Assembly: GCA_040954595.2 (NCBI GenBank)
Contig: JBECUI020000025.1
Span: 419,406-483,405, forward strand
Direction: 5' to 3'
Source of the DNA: Balanoglossus misakiensis
Taxonomy: Eukaryota > Hemichordata
DNA length: 64,000 nt
Below the pieces are notes generated by a model. It searched no databases, was not told the origin of the DNA, and worked only from the letters and a program-made list of their open reading frames with translations. Made by a program: the position numbers and the translations under genes. This document shows positions 44,649 to 54,228 of this stretch, in pieces. Numbering within the stretch: position 1 is the stretch's first letter; each line of letters begins with the position of its first letter.

Positions 44649-45704
44649 ATGGATGGAAAGATACAATTACATTATTTATCACAGGAGAATATGCTTGAGG
44701 CAGGTTGCTTTGATATGAACCTTGCTATAAAGTCTGCTCAAAAGGGCATTGAAGATTTTTCTCGAGGAAGGATTTTATTTCCAGAAAAAATTGTACAGAT
44801 TTTTAACGATCAAACACAAGATAGGATTAATTGTCTGCCGGCGACCTTGTTGGAAGAGAATATTTGTGGCATGAAGTGGGTCTCTGTATTTCCTCAAAAT
44901 CCGCAAAAATACAACAAACAAAATCTGTCTGCTATTATCATATTATCGGAGATACATTCGGGATTTCCTGTAGCGGTGATGGATGGTACGCTGTGTTCTA
45001 ATATGCGTGTTGGTGCTGTTGGTGCATTGGCTGCGCGACATCTTGCTCGAGATAATAGCGAGGTAATTGGATTTATTGGTGCCGGAGAACAGGCAAAGAT
45101 GCATCTTGTTGCCATGAAAAATGTGCGTCCATGTATAAAAGAATGTCGTGTGGGTGCTAAAACGGCAGTGGAAGAGGAAAAATTTATACACGATCTTTCA
45201 CCCCTATATACAGATATACATTTTGTGGCTACAGGTGGAGATTTGAAAAAAGCAATTACGGGAGCTGATATTATAGTAACCGCAACCAGTATTCAACGAC
45301 CTTTGCTGGAAGATAAATGGATTAAGGAAGGTGCTTTTTATAGTCATATTGGCGGATGGGAAGACGAATACCTTGTTGCTCAGAATAGTGATAAAATTGT
45401 GTGCGACGATTGGGAAACTGTTAAACACAGAACGCAGACCTTAAGCCGAATGTATAAAGATGGGGTTCTCAAAGACGATGATATTTATGCAAATTTAAGT
45501 GAGATTGTATTAGGGAAGAAAGTAGGACGCGAAACCGAGCAGGAGCGAATATATTTTAATGCGGTTGGACTTTCTTATATCGATATCTCTATCGCCTATG
45601 CACTGTGGAGAAAAACAGAAAAAGCAGGGGCAGGGACGATGCAATATCTCCAAGAACAAATGATATTTGACCATCCTTCTCTTGAAAACTTTATGCAGAT
45701 GTGA
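44649..45704 (+). CDS. Ornithine cyclodeaminase / mu-crystallin family protein
   Basis: A 351-residue NAD(P)-dependent enzyme. The start is taken at 44649 because AAAGGAATG precedes it; an upstream ATG at 44628 adds seven residues. Motifs: MKWVSVFPQNPQKYNKQNLSA (substrate Lys region), TLCSNMRVGAVGALAARHLA, VIGFIGAGEQAKMHLVAM (dinucleotide loop) and DIIVTATSIQRPLLEDKWIKEG. Family activities include ornithine to proline, ketimine reduction and alanine dehydrogenation. Last gene of the TRAP-TAXI operon. Bases 44960-45744 are duplicated at 55376-56160. Confidence 0.9.
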   Translation: MDGKIQLHYLSQENMLEAGCFDMNLAIKSAQKGIEDFSRGRILFPEKIVQIFNDQTQDRINCLPATLLEENICGMKWVSVFPQNPQKYNKQNLSAIIILSEIHSGFPVAVMDGTLCSNMRVGAVGALAARHLARDNSEVIGFIGAGEQAKMHLVAMKNVRPCIKECRVGAKTAVEEEKFIHDLSPLYTDIHFVATGGDLKKAITGADIIVTATSIQRPLLEDKWIKEGAFYSHIGGWEDEYLVAQNSDKIVCDDWETVKHRTQTLSRMYKDGVLKDDDIYANLSEIVLGKKVGRETEQERIYFNAVGLSYIDISIAYALWRKTEKAGAGTMQYLQEQMIFDHPSLENFMQM

Positions 45705-45744
45705 TGTAGGGAATAAATATTTTTTGATAGACTGATTAATAAGA
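44960..45744 (+). repeat. 785-bp direct repeat, copy 1 (3' two thirds of the cyclodeaminase gene)
   Basis: Identical apart from a few bases to 55376-56160 (constant offset 10416). It starts in the middle of the gene at GGGATTTCC and ends 40 bases past the stop. Confidence 0.92.
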
Positions 45745-46004
45745 GGCTCTGATGAAACGAAGTCAAATAAATACTGTTATAAAGAGAGCTGGGGTTTAGG
45801 TTAGGACGTTCTAATCCTGATGGTTCTATTTTGCTAAAATATTGGTTTATATGATAGGAAAATATGTAAAAAAGTAACGTTAGTGTATTCGTTTTCGGAT
45901 TTCGGCAATGCTTATATTACCTATTGCACTCAGATTTTGCAGGTTAAGTTGTGCTTGCATATGAGCTTCGTAAATTGTTTGTTCCCATCCTATGCCGCAG
46001 TATT
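45743..46004. pseudogene. Scrambled remnant of the lyxose isomerase-pfkB junction
   Basis: This stretch is 27697-28565 with three internal deletions: the isomerase start (to ATAAA), then a middle piece (GAGAGCTGGGGTTTAGG to GGTTCTAT), then the isomerase stop region and the reversed 3' end of pfkB up to CCTATGCC. Both genes are dead here. Bases 46005-46098 contain a short open fragment (IRTEVEKRLHKGCDALTTI) that I cannot assign. Confidence 0.8.
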
Positions 46005-46098
46005 CAAATTAATATCCGAACGGAAGTAGAAAAAAGACTTCATAAGGGGTGCGATGCCTTAACAACAATCAATCTGCATAGTTAGCGAGCTACTTATC

Positions 46099-47091
46099 CT
46101 AGTTATGTTTTAACGATCGATAATTCAATATCATTAATACAATAATTAATAAACCAAATGTAAAATCTTTAAAGAATTGACTATATCTGAGTAAGTTGTA
46201 TCCACTCGATAAAAACTGCAATGTCATAACAGCTAAGATTACGCCTCTAACCCTACCATGCCCCCCTTCGGGTAATACTCCTCCCAAGATAACAATTAAT
46301 AGTGCAACTAATGTATAGCTGTTTCCATAATCTGCTTTTGCTGACACTGTTCTTCCGACAATAGTTAATCCTGCTATCGACGATAACATACCACTCATCG
46401 CATATGTTTTGATAATAACCCAGTCGTTTTTAATCCCACTAAATCTTGATGCTGTGGGATTTGTTCCTAGCATTTTCATATTAAACCCATGTGGATATTT
46501 TTTTAGAACACATACAACAAACAATGCTGTTCCTAAAAAGATAAGCATGGGAATAGGCATAATACCAATGTAGCCATTACCGATAATAGCATATTGGTCT
46601 GGAACTCCAAAAACAGAACTCCCCTTTGTTATGCCCGTAGCAATACCGGTAAATAATTGCATAGTCCCCAAGGTTGTCAAAATGGGAAGCACTTTTATTT
46701 TAGATATTAAAAATCCGTTAAACATTCCACACAAAATTCCTGTTATAATACCAACAAGAATTCCCAAAACAATAACCATAGATATATAAAATATACTCGA
46801 TTCTGGATTGTTCAAACTAGACATTGTATATACTGCCATTATTGCAGATAAATTGCCGATACCGACAATAGATAAATCAATACCACCTGTTATCATGGCA
46901 AGCATCATAGCAAAAGAAAAAATACCGATCTCAGGAAATTGAAATGCCATAGAGTTAATATTATTACTCGAGAAAAATTTTCCTTGAAGGATAATAGTTA
47001 GCATAACAAATAAAATTACCATGGCAAACAATAGTCTTACCAATGGTATGTTGTTTTTATCTATGGTTAATATTTGTTTTAAATTTTTCAT
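46099..47091 (-). CDS. Sugar ABC transporter permease (RbsC/LsrD-like)
   Basis: CUT2-family permease, 330 residues, about nine hydrophobic segments. Signature MMLAMITGGIDLSIVGIGNLSAI and the later NSYTLVALLIVILGGVLPEGGHGRV. It is the last gene of an eight-gene minus-strand set, 12 bases after the other permease. The pair probably forms a heterodimer, as LsrC/LsrD do. Confidence 0.92.
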   Translation of the reverse strand: MKNLKQILTIDKNNIPLVRLLFAMVILFVMLTIILQGKFFSSNNINSMAFQFPEIGIFSFAMMLAMITGGIDLSIVGIGNLSAIMAVYTMSSLNNPESSIFYISMVIVLGILVGIITGILCGMFNGFLISKIKVLPILTTLGTMQLFTGIATGITKGSSVFGVPDQYAIIGNGYIGIMPIPMLIFLGTALFVVCVLKKYPHGFNMKMLGTNPTASRFSGIKNDWVIIKTYAMSGMLSSIAGLTIVGRTVSAKADYGNSYTLVALLIVILGGVLPEGGHGRVRGVILAVMTLQFLSSGYNLLRYSQFFKDFTFGLLIIVLMILNYRSLKHN

Positions 47092-47103
47092 AATACTGCC
47101 ACC

Positions 47104-48096
47104 CTATTGGTATACCTTATTTCTAAATGCAGAAATTCCTACTCCTAAAATAATGAATAGCCCAATAATAAAAGTTTGCCATTCCGATGTGATTCCTAAT
47201 AAAATTAAACTATTGGTAATAATTACAATCAAGGTTATCCCCAGCAAAGACCCCAACACCGTAGCTTTTCCTCCAGTAATTCTCGCTCCGCCTATGGCAA
47301 CCGCCGCAATAATTATTAACTCTTGCCCTAAAAAACTACGAATACTAGCAGCTCTTAGTAGAGTTACAAATATAATACCTGCAACCCCAGACATAAATCC
47401 GACAAACATATAAATAAAATAAGAAATACGTCTAAGATTATATCCCGCTCTTAATGCCGATTTTTCGGATCCACCCATGGCATATATGCCACGTCCCAAA
47501 TAGGTATATGTTAAGATAAACCATGTTAGAGCGACAAAAAACACTAAAATATAAAACGATTCTGGTAGCGTAGATATTATCCCATGTTGATTTTGTATTG
47601 ATAATATATTTTTCAAATGATACCCATCTAGTATTTCGGGGATAAGATAAACTTCTTTAATAGTTCCCCCCAAAAACATCCCTAAGGCACCTGTGTAAAT
47701 CGACGAAGTACTAAGCGTTGCAATTAATGTTGGTACTTTATATTCATAGATAATTACTGCATTTATTGTTCCTAGCAACATTCCAATGGCGCCAGATATT
47801 AAAAACACCCACAGAATATTTCCCTCGTATCCCGTGCGCAACATTATGGTAACCGTAACATAAGAACTTACCGCAGCAATAACAGGAGAAGAAACATCTA
47901 TACCGCCCGAAGCAATTACAAGCGTAACACACAGTGCAAAAATGCACATAACAATACTACTCCTGACAAGAGTAATTACATTTCCAAGGGTTAGAAATAC
48001 AGGATTATTTATACCAATAATCGCCGATAATATAACAATAACCACGAAAAGCAAAAACTCGTTCGATTGTAATATTCTACTTTTCATATAGTACAT
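47104..48096 (-). CDS. Sugar ABC transporter permease (RbsC/LsrC-like)
   Basis: CUT2-family permease, 330 residues; the start could also be the ATG at 48087. Signature ALCVTLVIASGGIDVSSPVIAAVSSYV and, near the end, LGQELIIIAAVAIGGARITGGKATV. Partner of the permease at 46099-47091. Ten bases separate it from the ATPase gene. Confidence 0.92.
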   Translation of the reverse strand: MYYMKSRILQSNEFLLFVVIVILSAIIGINNPVFLTLGNVITLVRSSIVMCIFALCVTLVIASGGIDVSSPVIAAVSSYVTVTIMLRTGYEGNILWVFLISGAIGMLLGTINAVIIYEYKVPTLIATLSTSSIYTGALGMFLGGTIKEVYLIPEILDGYHLKNILSIQNQHGIISTLPESFYILVFFVALTWFILTYTYLGRGIYAMGGSEKSALRAGYNLRRISYFIYMFVGFMSGVAGIIFVTLLRAASIRSFLGQELIIIAAVAIGGARITGGKATVLGSLLGITLIVIITNSLILLGITSEWQTFIIGLFIILGVGISAFRNKVYQ

Positions 48097-48106
48097 CTTT
48101 TCCTTT

Positions 48107-49612
48107 CTAAGTATTACTTAATTGTTCGCTCAGCGTTTTTTCGTCAATTTTATCAGTATCAAAGGTGTCTGTTATTTCTCCGTGTTTCATAAGCAATATT
48201 CGGTTGCTGTTGTATAACAGTTCGGGTAAATCGTCCGAAATAATAATTACACCTATTGCTTGCTTCGCTAAATCTGCAATAATTGTATATATTTCATCTT
48301 TAGAACCTATGTCTACTCCAACTGTTGGACCATTAAAAATAATAACATTAAGATCATTTATCAGCCATTTTCCAATAAGTACTCGCTGTTGATTTCCTCC
48401 TGACATAGACTGCACGGGCAATTCGGGAGAAGGTGTAAGCAGTTTTAAACTGTTAATAAGCTCGGTAACTTTTTTGTTAGCCGTATTCCAATTGATCACA
48501 TTATATTTGCCAACAAATTTTTTAATTGATGCCGCAATAAGGTTATTACTAATTGTTCTCGGTAAAAATAGTCCTTCTGTCAATCTATCATTTGGTATAT
48601 ATGCTATCTTTTTTTCTATAGCATCAGATACACTTTTAATAACGACTCGTTCTCCCTTAACATATATATTACCTTCTTCTATTGTTTCTAATCCGAAAAG
48701 AGCATTAGCTAATTTTGTTCTGCCCGATCCTAATAGTCCAGTAATCCCTAGAATTTCTCCCTCGTACACCGAAAAAGAAATGTCCTTAAACTCGCCTCTA
48801 CGCGAAATGTTTACTACTTCAAATATTGTGTTATCTTTATTAATTGTTCTATCAAAACTTCTGTTGCCAAACTCTCGACCTGTCATATAATACGAAAAAT
48901 TTGAAGTAGTAAAATGATCAATCGTTTCGGATATTACGTTCTCTCCATTTCTAAGAATGGTTACCCTATCAGCAAAACCAAAAACCTCATCCGTTTTATG
49001 ACTAACAAAAACAACAGACATGCCTCTTTCTTTTAATTCATTGGTAACGCTAAATAGCGTAGATACTTCTTTTTTTGTTAATGCTGTTGTTGGTTCGTCC
49101 ATTATAAACACTTTTGCATCCTGAATAATGGCTTTGCAAATTTCTACTAATTGTTTATCTGCAACAGTCAGATTTTCGACATATTCATTTATATCTAAGT
49201 CCAATGCAAGTTTATCTATTATCTGCTGTGCTATATCACGATTTTTTTTCCATCTTACAATTTTTTTCTTGTTAGCTAGCTGATACGGCGACGCAATGTT
49301 TTCGGCAACAGTTAAATTAGGGAATACAGAAAAATCTTGATAAATAACTTGTATCCCTTGGCGAATGGCTTCTATTGTAGATAAAGAACTATACGAATTA
49401 CCATCAATAATAATCTCGCCCGAATCTGGTGCATGAACTCCAGACATAGCTTTAATCAAAGTCGATTTACCACTACCATTTTCCCCAGCAAGACAATGGA
49501 CTTCGCCTAATCTAATTTTAAAGTCCACTCCCTTTAGTGCTTGTACACCGGCAAAAGACTTCATTACATGTTTCACTTCAATAAAAAGACTATCGCCCAT
49601 ACTCTCGTTCAT
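48107..49612 (-). CDS. Sugar ABC transporter ATPase with two nucleotide-binding domains (RbsA/LsrA-like)
   Basis: A 501-residue double ATPase. Domain 1: Walker A GENGSGKST (43-51), signature TVADKQLVEICKA, Walker B VFIMDEPTTAL. Domain 2: degenerate Walker A GLLGSGRTK, signature MSGGNQQRVLIGKW, but the Walker B region reads VIIFNGPTVGVDIGS, with Asn-Gly in place of Asp-Glu, so this site cannot be a normal hydrolysis site. A second ATG four codons in (49600) is also possible as start. Confidence 0.92.
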   Translation of the reverse strand: MNESMGDSLFIEVKHVMKSFAGVQALKGVDFKIRLGEVHCLAGENGSGKSTLIKAMSGVHAPDSGEIIIDGNSYSSLSTIEAIRQGIQVIYQDFSVFPNLTVAENIASPYQLANKKKIVRWKKNRDIAQQIIDKLALDLDINEYVENLTVADKQLVEICKAIIQDAKVFIMDEPTTALTKKEVSTLFSVTNELKERGMSVVFVSHKTDEVFGFADRVTILRNGENVISETIDHFTTSNFSYYMTGREFGNRSFDRTINKDNTIFEVVNISRRGEFKDISFSVYEGEILGITGLLGSGRTKLANALFGLETIEEGNIYVKGERVVIKSVSDAIEKKIAYIPNDRLTEGLFLPRTISNNLIAASIKKFVGKYNVINWNTANKKVTELINSLKLLTPSPELPVQSMSGGNQQRVLIGKWLINDLNVIIFNGPTVGVDIGSKDEIYTIIADLAKQAIGVIIISDDLPELLYNSNRILLMKHGEITDTFDTDKIDEKTLSEQLSNT

Positions 49613-49674
49613 TTTCTCTATAAACTGTAGGAAAGACTTCGCTAATCATGACGTAGTCTTACAATATTTACATA

Positions 49675-50697
49675 TTAGTACGTAAAATCATCTACATTAG
49701 TCTTATCAGCAAAAACCCAAGCCGACCCATAGATAACTTTTCCTTCAAGTGAAATGTTTTCATATCCTGGACGATTAAAATTGTGTCCATCCTTAATTTC
49801 TCTACCTTCAAGTATTTCGATTGCTATCAGGTTCATAACATATCCTGCTTCTGCCGGATCCCAAAATCCGATACTATGAATCGTTCCATTATTGATATAC
49901 TTTTTTGAAGCCGAAGGGACACTTGTTCCTATAAGAGTCAGTTTTCCTGCTTTTCCTAGTTCTTCTACGGCCTGTGCCGCTCCTGCAACATCAGTTCCTG
50001 CACTACCCTGTATCCCCTTAAGGTTTGGATATGCATATAACAATTCTTTTGTTTTGTTATACGCAACCTGAATATCATCGTTGCTTTCATTCTTATTAGA
50101 AACCAATGTCATATTAGGATATGCTTCCGCTTGTAATTGAGTACTACCATCGACCCATTCGTTATGAGTTTTAGATGTTAAACTTCCAACAAATGTTGTA
50201 TACTCACCTTCAAAGCCCATTCCCTCAGAAAGACGTCTCATAAATTCCGCCCCATATTGAACATTATAAAATGCCTCTAAGTCATAATGAGCATTCTTGA
50301 TAGAAGATGCCTCATGCGTAACAACAACAATACCTGCATCCATAGCTTTTTTAAGCACTGGTTCAACTGCTTCTACAGAATACGGAATAACTAAAATTGC
50401 ATCTACTCCTTGGGCTATTACATCTTCAATGTACTTAACCTGTACAGCAGCATCAGCATCAGTAGAGCCAGTTTGATACGCATCATGACCAGTGTCATTA
50501 GCAAACCATTTTACTCCTTCTTCCATACGATCAAACCATCCTATACCTACTAACTTAGGAATAGTTACAATTGTATATTGCTTCTCCTCCTGAGAACTAC
50601 TAGTAGCCGTCCCCTTCTCTTCACTTTGATTACATCCTGCAAAAGCAAGTGCCATCACCATTAATACCAAAATTACCCTTAAATATTTTATATTCAT
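49675..50697 (-). CDS. Sugar-binding lipoprotein (LsrB/RhaS-like)
   Basis: A 340-residue family 4 binding protein with a proper lipoprotein signal: VILVLMVMALAFAGC. The ATG at 50697 is chosen because AAGGAGG lies just upstream; the frame further upstream overlaps the kinase gene and is not needed. Ligand-domain motifs: TIPKLVGIGWFDRMEEGVKWFA, EDVIAQGVDAILVIPYS and VVTHEASSIKNAHYDLEAF. The VGIGWF...GVKWFA pattern resembles LsrB/rhamnose-binding proteins more than RbsB. Substrate unknown. Confidence 0.92.
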   Translation of the reverse strand: MNIKYLRVILVLMVMALAFAGCNQSEEKGTATSSSQEEKQYTIVTIPKLVGIGWFDRMEEGVKWFANDTGHDAYQTGSTDADAAVQVKYIEDVIAQGVDAILVIPYSVEAVEPVLKKAMDAGIVVVTHEASSIKNAHYDLEAFYNVQYGAEFMRRLSEGMGFEGEYTTFVGSLTSKTHNEWVDGSTQLQAEAYPNMTLVSNKNESNDDIQVAYNKTKELLYAYPNLKGIQGSAGTDVAGAAQAVEELGKAGKLTLIGTSVPSASKKYINNGTIHSIGFWDPAEAGYVMNLIAIEILEGREIKDGHNFNRPGYENISLEGKVIYGSAWVFADKTNVDDFTY

Positions 50698-50756
50698 ACA
50701 TTCCTCCTTATATTTTTTATTTGTTTTATTTCTAATAACTACAACATATTCTGATG

Positions 50757-52265
50757 TCATTGCATATAATCCTTATTGATCTTATAAAGATTGGCGTATT
50801 GCCTTTTTAGTTTTTTGTATTGCTTTGCATCTTGTACATTAGGAACAATAATTTCCTTATTCTGATTCCACTGTTTAATTTCGCTACGATGTGTAACATC
50901 ACCACTGCCCAAAGCTGCTAGAAAAGCATCCCCGTACGAAGCCCCTATTGTTTTCTCTTGAACATATTGTCGTTCTTCTGTACAGTCACTAATAATTTGC
51001 ATCCAATTTTCGTTATTAGTTCCGCCTCCAACTGCATATATCCTATTTACCGATGCATCTATATCTCTAAAAACATCAATATGCTGTGCTATTGCATATC
51101 CCACACTTTCCAGTAGTGCTCGATATATATCCGAACGTTTGTGCATAATATTTAACCCAAAAATGATGCCTTTTGCTTTAGGATTATTTATCGGTGTCCT
51201 TGCTCCACTAAAATAAGGCAATACCATTAAGCCGTTCGAGCCAACCGGCACTTCCAAACTTTCTCGAGCGAGAACAGAAAACGCATCTTCTCCACCATTT
51301 CGCTCTTTCTCGATTAATTCTTTGGCAAAGTTATCCCTAAACCAAACGGTCAATGCTCCTGATGTTGCTAGCCCTCCCATAATGGCATAGCTCCCAGGAA
51401 ATAAATATGGACCGGCCCACAGTCTACTGTCCTTTGTTGGTTTATCTACTATCGTTACAATAAAATGTGTCGTACCATACATTAACATCATTTCTCTTGG
51501 TTCTGTAACGCCAACACTAATCCCTTCTGCGGGAGCATCTATAGTTCCTACAATCACTGCTGTTCCTGCTCCAAGTCCCGTTTCCTTTGATGCCGAATCA
51601 GTAATATGTCCGGCTATATCTGTTGACCACAGTATCTCGGGCAATTGCGATATATCAACTATCCCGTTGCATAAGGATTTATCCCATTCCTGATCCTCGT
51701 AGTTATACAAGGGTGCAAATGCACAGGCAGTATAATGGTCGATAACATAATTATTAGTCAGTTTTGCAACAATATATGATGTCGATGTAATAAATTTATA
51801 AGTATTATTATATATCTCGGGTTCATTATTTTTTATCCACAAAATTTTTGGTCCGACTGCCTGAGACGATAAACTATTTCCACATATTTCTAGAATTGTA
51901 TCACTGCCTATTTTGTGATTTAAGCTTTCTATTTCTTTTACAGCTCTTGTATCAATGCCATATAGGATTCCATTTCTTAGGGGATTACAATTATTATCTA
52001 CAGGAAGACAACATGGTCCTATAGCACTTACTCCAACAGATCTGATACAAGATGGATTGATATTACTTTCATGTATGAGTGCTTTGCTAATCTTACAAAA
52101 TTCTCCCCACCATGTTTGTACAGGATCGTGTTCGACATATCCTTGTTGTGGCATGATAATATCATGAGCAACGGACTTTAAAGCAACAATATCCCCAAAC
52201 CCATCGGTTATAACTCCCTTTGACGAATATGTGCCAATATCGATACCCATAAAATATTTACTCAT
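50757..52265 (-). CDS. FGGY-family carbohydrate kinase
   Basis: A 502-residue sugar kinase of the xylulokinase/ribulokinase/LsrK family. N-terminal phosphate-binding loop MGIDIGTYSSKGVI, middle AVIVGTIDAPAEGISVGV, and C-terminal IYAVGGGTNNENWMQIISDCTE followed by GASYGDAFLAALGSG. It probably phosphorylates the sugar imported by the adjacent transporter. It is placed between the BtpA-like gene and the binding-protein gene. Confidence 0.93.
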   Translation of the reverse strand: MSKYFMGIDIGTYSSKGVITDGFGDIVALKSVAHDIIMPQQGYVEHDPVQTWWGEFCKISKALIHESNINPSCIRSVGVSAIGPCCLPVDNNCNPLRNGILYGIDTRAVKEIESLNHKIGSDTILEICGNSLSSQAVGPKILWIKNNEPEIYNNTYKFITSTSYIVAKLTNNYVIDHYTACAFAPLYNYEDQEWDKSLCNGIVDISQLPEILWSTDIAGHITDSASKETGLGAGTAVIVGTIDAPAEGISVGVTEPREMMLMYGTTHFIVTIVDKPTKDSRLWAGPYLFPGSYAIMGGLATSGALTVWFRDNFAKELIEKERNGGEDAFSVLARESLEVPVGSNGLMVLPYFSGARTPINNPKAKGIIFGLNIMHKRSDIYRALLESVGYAIAQHIDVFRDIDASVNRIYAVGGGTNNENWMQIISDCTEERQYVQEKTIGASYGDAFLAALGSGDVTHRSEIKQWNQNKEIIVPNVQDAKQYKKLKRQYANLYKINKDYMQ

Positions 52266-52282
52266 GTTACTATGATCCCTTC

Positions 52283-53083
52283 CTATTTCCTAACGGAACA
52301 CACTTTATCCATAAACCGTTTAACTCGTTCGGTATCAACGTGCTTGTTAAAATCTCCATCTTTCTTAAAAGTTGTGCCAACGATCGCTCCATCAGCAATA
52401 GATAATGTTTCTTCTATGGTTTCTAAGGCACAGCCAGTGTTTGCAAAAATAGGAGTTCGATTTACAGCTTTTTTAACTTTTCGCAATACGCCCGTATCAG
52501 TTGCCGCTCCTGCAGTAATTCCTGAAACACAAATTGCATCTGGTCTATTATTAAATTCTGTTGTTTTTGCTATCTCTTCGATATCACGATCTGCTAAATA
52601 TTTTGCTGCCTCTGGAACAATGTTAAATAATAACTTCAAATCAGGTGCTAGTCTCATTTTATGCCTAACGATTTCTCCAACATTTGTATTCCAAATGCCA
52701 AAATCACTAGCATAGACGCCGCTCATAATCTCTCGAATAAATAATGCATCCGTTGCCGCGGCTAAATCGATAGAAGCCATAGGATCCCATAACACATTAA
52801 CGCCATAGGGAATAGCAATATCACTTTTTAGCTCTCCAATAATGCGTGCCATAGCAACCGTTGTTTCTGCCCTAACAGTAGTTAAATATGGCAAACTAAA
52901 TTCATTAGAAAACATAACAGCATCAACGCCACCGTTTTGTAACCCCAGAAGCTCTTTCCTTGCCATCTCAATTACATAATCCATCCCTTTCTTACTCTCA
53001 TAAAGAGGATCACCTGGTAGAGCTCTAAAGTGACACATTGCAATAATCGGTTTCTTAACCTTTAACAAGTTCTTAATCCACAT
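52283..53083 (-). CDS. BtpA/SgcQ-family TIM-barrel protein
   Basis: A 266-residue protein. Family features: PIIAMCHFRALPGDPLYESKKGMDYVIEMA at the start, GVDAVMFSNEFSLPY, IPYGVNVLWDPMASIDLAAAT and FANTGCALETIEETLSIADGAIVGTTFKKDG at the end (phosphate-binding barrel strand). SgcQ-like members lie in sugar operons and are predicted enzymes of unclear reaction; others were named after photosystem I biogenesis. Its start overlaps the end of the M42 gene by 11 bases. In E. coli the sgc operon also pairs an SgcQ with an M42 protein, SgcX. Confidence 0.88.
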   Translation of the reverse strand: MWIKNLLKVKKPIIAMCHFRALPGDPLYESKKGMDYVIEMARKELLGLQNGGVDAVMFSNEFSLPYLTTVRAETTVAMARIIGELKSDIAIPYGVNVLWDPMASIDLAAATDALFIREIMSGVYASDFGIWNTNVGEIVRHKMRLAPDLKLLFNIVPEAAKYLADRDIEEIAKTTEFNNRPDAICVSGITAGAATDTGVLRKVKKAVNRTPIFANTGCALETIEETLSIADGAIVGTTFKKDGDFNKHVDTERVKRFMDKVCSVRK

Positions 53084-54197
53084 AATTTTTATCCTCTTGA
53101 TTTTTACCGAATTTAGTGTGAGGGTTTAAATATTTTATAGCATATAGTAATGCTTCCGTTGCCTTTTGTGCATCATAAATATTGATAGCTTCTATCGCTG
53201 TATGTGCATTTCTTGCTGGAACAGATACGTTAGCAACTGGTATTCCCTCTCCCTCAAAAATAACAAACGAATTTTCTGTAATAACTCCCTGAGCTATCTC
53301 TCGTTGATACGGGATATTATTATTTCTACAAGCATCTTCTAAAAATCTAAGCAATGTTATATCAGGCAATACCCCCGCCAAGGTCCCCTTTCCGTGGTAA
53401 TTCATATACGTTAAAGCAAGCCCTTTTCCCAAAGCAATATCATTGTAATTACTATCAGGAGTATCGCTACTACAAGTAATATCTATGCCTATACTTGCTT
53501 GCGGGGAAATTCGTCTGATAGCTGGCAACACGCCTCTAATGTTAAACTCTTCTTGTACGCATGCTACTAGGTAAATATCCCATTCAAGATACTCTTCCTT
53601 CAACTTATCCGACATAAATAACAAGATAGCACATCCAATACGATTGTCCAGTGCTTTGGCACTTATAATTCCATTTCCCAACTCTGCATATTGTGGCGAG
53701 TAGACTGCAAAATCACCAACATCTACTCCCATCTCTCTTACATTTTCATAAGAACTAGCACCAATATCTATATATAAATCAGCTACAGAATCAACCGTAG
53801 AACGATCCTCTGCTGACGCAAAATGATAATTTTTTACCCCTACAATTCCATCAAGCGTTTGGTTATTAGAAGTTACAACAGTCATTCTCATTCCGGGCAA
53901 TGTTTTAGCATACAAGCCACCGACTTTTTCAAAGAACAAAAAGCCATTACTGTCTATTTTTTTAATGATAAGCCCCACCTCATCCATGTGTGCAAAGAGA
54001 ATCATTTTTTGGGGATTATCTATTTGTTTGTTTGCATGAAATTTACATGTTACATTACCAATGGCATCAACACTTACATCAGGGCTGTTCTTGCTAAAAT
54101 GTTGACTCATATATTCGATAATGTCATCTTCACGAGAACTAATTCCATTTAAAAATACTAAATCTTTTACGTATTTCTTTAATTTGCTATCATCCAT
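53073..54197 (-). CDS. M42-family metallopeptidase homologue (SgcX/FrvX-like)
   Basis: A 374-residue di-zinc aminopeptidase-fold protein. Metal and catalytic residues: LFAHMDEVGLI (His), SAKALDNRIGCAI (bridging Asp), VQEEFNIRGV (catalytic and metal Glu), GIDITCSSDTPD (Asp) and ARNAHTAIEAI (C-terminal His). M42 proteins are oligomeric aminopeptidases; those in sugar operons (SgcX, FrvX) may deacylate or deglycosylate modified sugars, which is unproven. First gene of the operon. Confidence 0.9.
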   Translation of the reverse strand: MDDSKLKKYVKDLVFLNGISSREDDIIEYMSQHFSKNSPDVSVDAIGNVTCKFHANKQIDNPQKMILFAHMDEVGLIIKKIDSNGFLFFEKVGGLYAKTLPGMRMTVVTSNNQTLDGIVGVKNYHFASAEDRSTVDSVADLYIDIGASSYENVREMGVDVGDFAVYSPQYAELGNGIISAKALDNRIGCAILLFMSDKLKEEYLEWDIYLVACVQEEFNIRGVLPAIRRISPQASIGIDITCSSDTPDSNYNDIALGKGLALTYMNYHGKGTLAGVLPDITLLRFLEDACRNNNIPYQREIAQGVITENSFVIFEGEGIPVANVSVPARNAHTAIEAINIYDAQKATEALLYAIKYLNPHTKFGKNQEDKNYVD

Positions 54198-54228
54198 TTT
54201 GTCTCTCGTTGACTTTTTTTAACTAAAA

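Noticed and set aside
50698-50760. N-terminal extension of the sugar-binding lipoprotein.
   Set aside because: The lipoprotein signal and an AAGGAGG site both point to the start at 50697.
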